A stretch of DNA of 15,386 bases, from positions 1 to 15,386 of the forward strand of contig JAAZGT010000105.1 in the NCBI GenBank assembly GCA_012511095.1. Direction: 5' to 3'. A model generated the notes under the pieces. The model saw nothing but the letters and a program-made list of their open reading frames with translations, was not told the DNA's origin and made no database searches. This stretch comes from Alcaligenaceae bacterium. Its GTDB lineage: Bacteria > Pseudomonadota > Gammaproteobacteria > Burkholderiales > Burkholderiaceae_B. Positions 12,595 to 15,386 of this stretch are shown here, one piece after another. Position numbers and translations under genes: made by a program. Within the stretch, counting starts at the first letter, position 1; every line of letters starts with the position of its first letter.

Positions 12595-13509
12595 ATGGCT
12601 GGAATTAAAGAAATCCGTACTAAGATTTTGAGCGTACAAAATACGAGCAAGATCACCAAAGCCATGGAGATGGTAGCTGCATCGAAAATGCGCAAAGCGC
12701 AAGAGCGTATGCGTGCTGGTCGTCCATATGCGCTAAAAGTACGTGATATCGCCAGACACTTAATGTTAACAACGGCGGATTACTCTAATCCGTATCTCGA
12801 AGAAAGAAAAGAGATTAAAAACGTTGGTCTGGTGTTGATTACAACCGATAAAGGTCTTTGCGGTGGTTTAAATACCAACGTTACTCGCTTAGCCCTGAAT
12901 CGTATTCAAGAGTTCAAGTCTCAAAATATTGGCGTTCAAGCAACGGCCTTTGGTGCCAAAGGTTTATCGTTTTTAACTCGTTTAGGTGCGAATATCGTAT
13001 CTCAAGAAACGGGCCTAGGTGATATTCCAAATATGGAAACCCTAATAGGTGCTCTTAAAGTCCAACTTGATGACTATAAAGAGGGTAAAATCGATGCGGT
13101 TTACGTTGCTACCACGATTTTCGTAAATACGATGAAGCAAGATGCGTCATTTATTCGCTTATTGCCTCTACCGTCTGACTTAGAAGACCCTTATGTAACT
13201 TCTTACGGTGATGAAAATGCCGAGGAAGCTAATGCCGGTTTATCTAATTACGGTTGGGACTATATATTTGAGCCCGATGTTAAGAGCGTAATTGATGATT
13301 TATTACAGCGTTACGTTGAGAGCTTGGTATATCAGTTCGTTGCAGAAAATATGGCGTCTGAGCAGTCTGCCCGTATGGTGGCGATGAAAGCTGCATCAGA
13401 TAACGCTAAAAAGGTTATTGGTGAATTGCAACTTGTCTATAACAAGACACGTCAAGCAGCAATTACTAAAGAAATTTCAGAAATTGTGGGGGGTGCTGCT
13501 GCAGTTTAA
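12595..13509 (+). CDS. atpG: ATP synthase F1 subunit gamma
   Basis: Central rotor shaft that couples the c-ring to the catalytic sites. It has 304 residues, slightly longer than E. coli gamma, as in other betaproteobacteria; part of the extra length is the segment around D-E-N-A-E-E-A-N-A-G-L (about 205-215). The N-terminal coiled-coil helix is M-A-G-I-K-E-I-R-T-K-I with S-K-I-T-K-A-M-E-M-V-A-A-S-K-M. The Rossmann-like core has T-T-D-K-G-L-C-G-G-L-N. The C-terminal helix has E-N-M-A-S-E-Q-S-A-R-M-V-A-M and N-K-T-R-Q-A-A-I-T-K-E-I-S-E-I-V. AGGAA precedes the ATG. Its stop codon lies in the left arm of a 12-bp hairpin. Confidence 0.97.
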   Translation: MAGIKEIRTKILSVQNTSKITKAMEMVAASKMRKAQERMRAGRPYALKVRDIARHLMLTTADYSNPYLEERKEIKNVGLVLITTDKGLCGGLNTNVTRLALNRIQEFKSQNIGVQATAFGAKGLSFLTRLGANIVSQETGLGDIPNMETLIGALKVQLDDYKEGKIDAVYVATTIFVNTMKQDASFIRLLPLPSDLEDPYVTSYGDENAEEANAGLSNYGWDYIFEPDVKSVIDDLLQRYVESLVYQFVAENMASEQSARMVAMKAASDNAKKVIGELQLVYNKTRQAAITKEISEIVGGAAAV

Positions 13510-13532
13510 TGCACGGTATTCGTGTATTAAAC
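13504..13532 (+). other. Strong RNA hairpin overlapping the atpG stop codon
   Basis: GTTTAATGCACG (13504-13515) pairs with CGTGTATTAAAC (13521-13532), a 12-bp stem with a single G-U pair and a 5-nt GTATT loop. The atpG TAA (13507-13509) is inside the left arm. No T-run follows. A terminating ribosome would melt it, so it should fold only after the last ribosome leaves. Confidence 0.6.
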
Positions 13533-13572
13533 AAGGTAGTAACTTTCAATCGTTATAAAGTAAGGAAACAAC

Positions 13573-14976
13573 ATGAGTAACGGTACAATTGTTCAGTGTA
13601 TCGGCGCGGTAGTGGACGTACAGTTCGACCGCGACAATATGCCAAAAATTTATGAGGCATTAAGAATCACTGAAGATAGCAGCAATAAGTTTGTTGAAGC
13701 AGGCTTAACGTTAGAAGTACAGCAGCAATTGGGCGACGGTGTTGTTCGTACCATTGCTTTAGGCTCAAGCGACGGTTTACGTCGTGGTCTATCTGTTGAG
13801 CGCACGCACGCTGGTATTGAAGTACCAGTTGGTGATGGTACTTTAGGCCGCATTATGGACGTTTTAGGCCGTCCAATTGATGAGGCTGGTCCAATTGAGC
13901 ACGAAGAAAAGCGTGCTATTCACCAGGAAGCGCCAAAGTTTGATGAGTTATCTCCATCAGTAGACTTATTAGAAACTGGTATTAAGGTTATTGACTTAAT
14001 CTGTCCTTTCGCTAAGGGTGGTAAAGTTGGTCTGTTCGGTGGTGCCGGTGTTGGTAAAACCGTAAACATGATGGAATTAATTAACAACATCGCGAAGCAA
14101 CACTCTGGTTTATCAGTGTTTGCGGGTGTAGGTGAGCGTACTCGTGAGGGTAACGACTTCTACTACGAGATGGAAGAATCCAATGTACTAGATAAAGTTG
14201 CAATGGTGTTCGGTCAGATGAACGAACCACCAGGTAACCGTTTACGTGTTGCTCTTACTGGTCTAACCATGGCCGAGAGTTTCCGCGACCAAGGTCGTGA
14301 CATTCTTTTCTTCGTAGATAACATTTACCGTTATACCTTAGCTGGTACTGAGGTATCTGCACTATTAGGTCGTATGCCTTCTGCGGTAGGTTATCAGCCG
14401 ACACTAGCCGAGGAAATGGGTGTACTACAAGAGCGTATTACCTCAACTAAGACTGGTTCTATTACCTCTATTCAAGCAGTATACGTACCTGCGGATGACT
14501 TGACTGACCCGTCACCTGCTACCACGTTCCAGCACTTAGACTCTACTGTTGTATTGTCACGTGATATTGCTTCTTTAGGTATTTATCCTGCGGTTGACCC
14601 TCTAGATTCTACTAGCCGTCAGTTAGACCCGCACATTGTAGGCGAAGAGCACTACAACGTAGCTCAGGCTGTTCAGCGTACGCTACAGCGCTACAAAGAA
14701 TTACGCGATATTATTGCAATTCTTGGTATGGATGAGTTAGCACCTGAAGATAAATTAGTGGTAGCACGCGCTCGTAAGATCCAACGTTTCTTATCGCAGC
14801 CGTTCCACGTAGCTGAGGTGTTTACAGGTTCTCCTGGTAAGTATGTTCCACTAGCTGAAACCATCCGTGGCTTCAAGATGATTGTAGAAGGTGAGTGTGA
14901 CGCTTTACCAGAGCAGGCATTCTACATGGTTGGTTCGATTGACGAAGCTTTCGAAAAAGCCAAAACCCTTAAATAA
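13573..14976 (+). CDS. atpD: ATP synthase F1 subunit beta
   Basis: Catalytic subunit that makes or hydrolyses ATP. It has 467 residues. The P-loop is G156-G-A-G-V-G-K-T163; the catalytic glutamate region is G187-E-R-T-R-E192; Walker B ends in F-F-V-D-N (about 246-250). The lever motif corresponding to DELSEED is D387-E-L-A-P-E-D393. The signature P-S-A-V-G-Y-Q-P-T-L-A is intact. The I-Y-R-Y-T-L-A-G stretch, with Tyr where many bacteria have Phe, is usual in Burkholderiales. AAGGA lies upstream of the ATG after a 63-nt gap that begins with the atpG hairpin. atpC follows only 9 nt after the stop, so the two are probably coupled. Confidence 0.98.
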   Translation: MSNGTIVQCIGAVVDVQFDRDNMPKIYEALRITEDSSNKFVEAGLTLEVQQQLGDGVVRTIALGSSDGLRRGLSVERTHAGIEVPVGDGTLGRIMDVLGRPIDEAGPIEHEEKRAIHQEAPKFDELSPSVDLLETGIKVIDLICPFAKGGKVGLFGGAGVGKTVNMMELINNIAKQHSGLSVFAGVGERTREGNDFYYEMEESNVLDKVAMVFGQMNEPPGNRLRVALTGLTMAESFRDQGRDILFFVDNIYRYTLAGTEVSALLGRMPSAVGYQPTLAEEMGVLQERITSTKTGSITSIQAVYVPADDLTDPSPATTFQHLDSTVVLSRDIASLGIYPAVDPLDSTSRQLDPHIVGEEHYNVAQAVQRTLQRYKELRDIIAILGMDELAPEDKLVVARARKIQRFLSQPFHVAEVFTGSPGKYVPLAETIRGFKMIVEGECDALPEQAFYMVGSIDEAFEKAKTLK

Positions 14977-14985
14977 GGAATTGTC

Positions 14986-15386
14986 ATGACAGCTCTGAAA
15001 CTCGATGTAGTGAGTGCGGAACAGTCATTGTACTCGGGCACGGTCAAAATGGTCGTGCTTCCGGGTGAATCGGGTGAGCTAGGTGTATTACCTGGCCACA
15101 CCCCTTTGATTACCCGTATTCGTCCAGGTACTGTAAGAATCACTAAAGAAGATGGTACTCAAGAGGTTGTCTTCGTAGCTGGTGGTATCTTAGAGGTACA
15201 ACCTTATGCTGTTACTGTGTTAGCAGATGTTGCAGTCCGTCTCGAGGAATTAGATGCTGCCAAGGCTGAAGAGTCTCGTAAGAAAGCTCAAGAGACCTTG
15301 AAAAACGCGTCTACTCCACAAGAAGCTGCTGCTATTGAAGCTGAACTTGCTTTATTGCAAGCTCAAGTGGTTGCACTACAGCGTTA
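14986..15386 (+). CDS. atpC: ATP synthase F1 subunit epsilon (3' end cut by the window)
   Basis: Rotor subunit that connects gamma to the c-ring and can inhibit ATP hydrolysis through its C-terminal helices. Reading from the ATG gives 133 full codons before the window ends at an incomplete TA. The N-terminal beta-sandwich (about 1-86) has the family pattern L-P-G-E-S-G-E-L-G-V-L-P-G-H-T-P-L and F-V-A-G-G-I-L-E-V. Two Ala/Glu-rich helices follow (about 90-133). Family members have about 139-140 residues, so at most a few codons are missing, and the trailing TA could even begin a stop codon. AAGGA lies 6 nt before the ATG, only 9 nt after atpD. Confidence 0.95.
   Translation, partial: MTALKLDVVSAEQSLYSGTVKMVVLPGESGELGVLPGHTPLITRIRPGTVRITKEDGTQEVVFVAGGILEVQPYAVTVLADVAVRLEELDAAKAEESRKKAQETLKNASTPQEAAAIEAELALLQAQVVALQR

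Noticed and set aside
1..15386. Mobile element, CRISPR, prophage or defence system
   Set aside because: All genes are core housekeeping genes with conserved order; no transposase, integrase, spaced repeat array or tRNA was found on either strand.

Overview
The window is a stretch of core chromosome from an AT-shifted betaproteobacterium, most likely Alcaligenaceae (Burkholderiales). The proteins have a Burkholderiales look, for example the AtpF N-terminus MNLNATLFFQVIVF and AtpD with IYRYTLAGTEVSALLGRMPS. Codon use leans to TTA, AAA and GGT, so the genome is poorer in G+C than Bordetella. Genus and species cannot be fixed from the sequence alone. I see no mobile element, CRISPR array, tRNA or rRNA, and no accessory gene cluster.

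Left part (1-5854). Two divergent units start from 792-942. To the left run a membrane-anchored rhodanese, grxC and the first three codons of what is probably secB. To the right run gpmA, envC, ctpA and a MoeB/ThiF adenylyltransferase. The order secB-grxC-rhodanese facing a phosphoglycerate mutase and envC also occurs in enterobacteria (secB-grxC-yibN / gpmM-envC), but here the mutase is the unrelated cofactor-dependent GpmA. The rightward unit ends at a bidirectional terminator (5805-5854) shared with a convergent M61 peptidase gene with a PDZ domain (5864-7684).

Right part (7685-15386). A 270-bp region with a good sigma70-type promoter precedes the complete F1Fo ATP synthase operon in the order atpI-B-E-F-H-A-G-D-C. 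Only the last codons of atpC are missing. AtpB, E and F form the Fo motor and stator; AtpH, A, G, D and C form the F1 head, rotor and connecting stalk. AtpI helps assemble the c-ring.

No new multigene system is apparent. The points worth a second look are: RNA hairpins and palindromes at several junctions of the atp operon (after atpI, atpB, atpE, atpA and atpG), including two mutually exclusive hairpins at the atpE stop codon; a promoter so close to the first atpI ATG that this ATG would be leaderless; a Thr in place of a highly conserved Asn in the proton channel of AtpB; a long acidic insert in CtpA; an enlarged EnvC; and a rhodanese without its catalytic cysteine.
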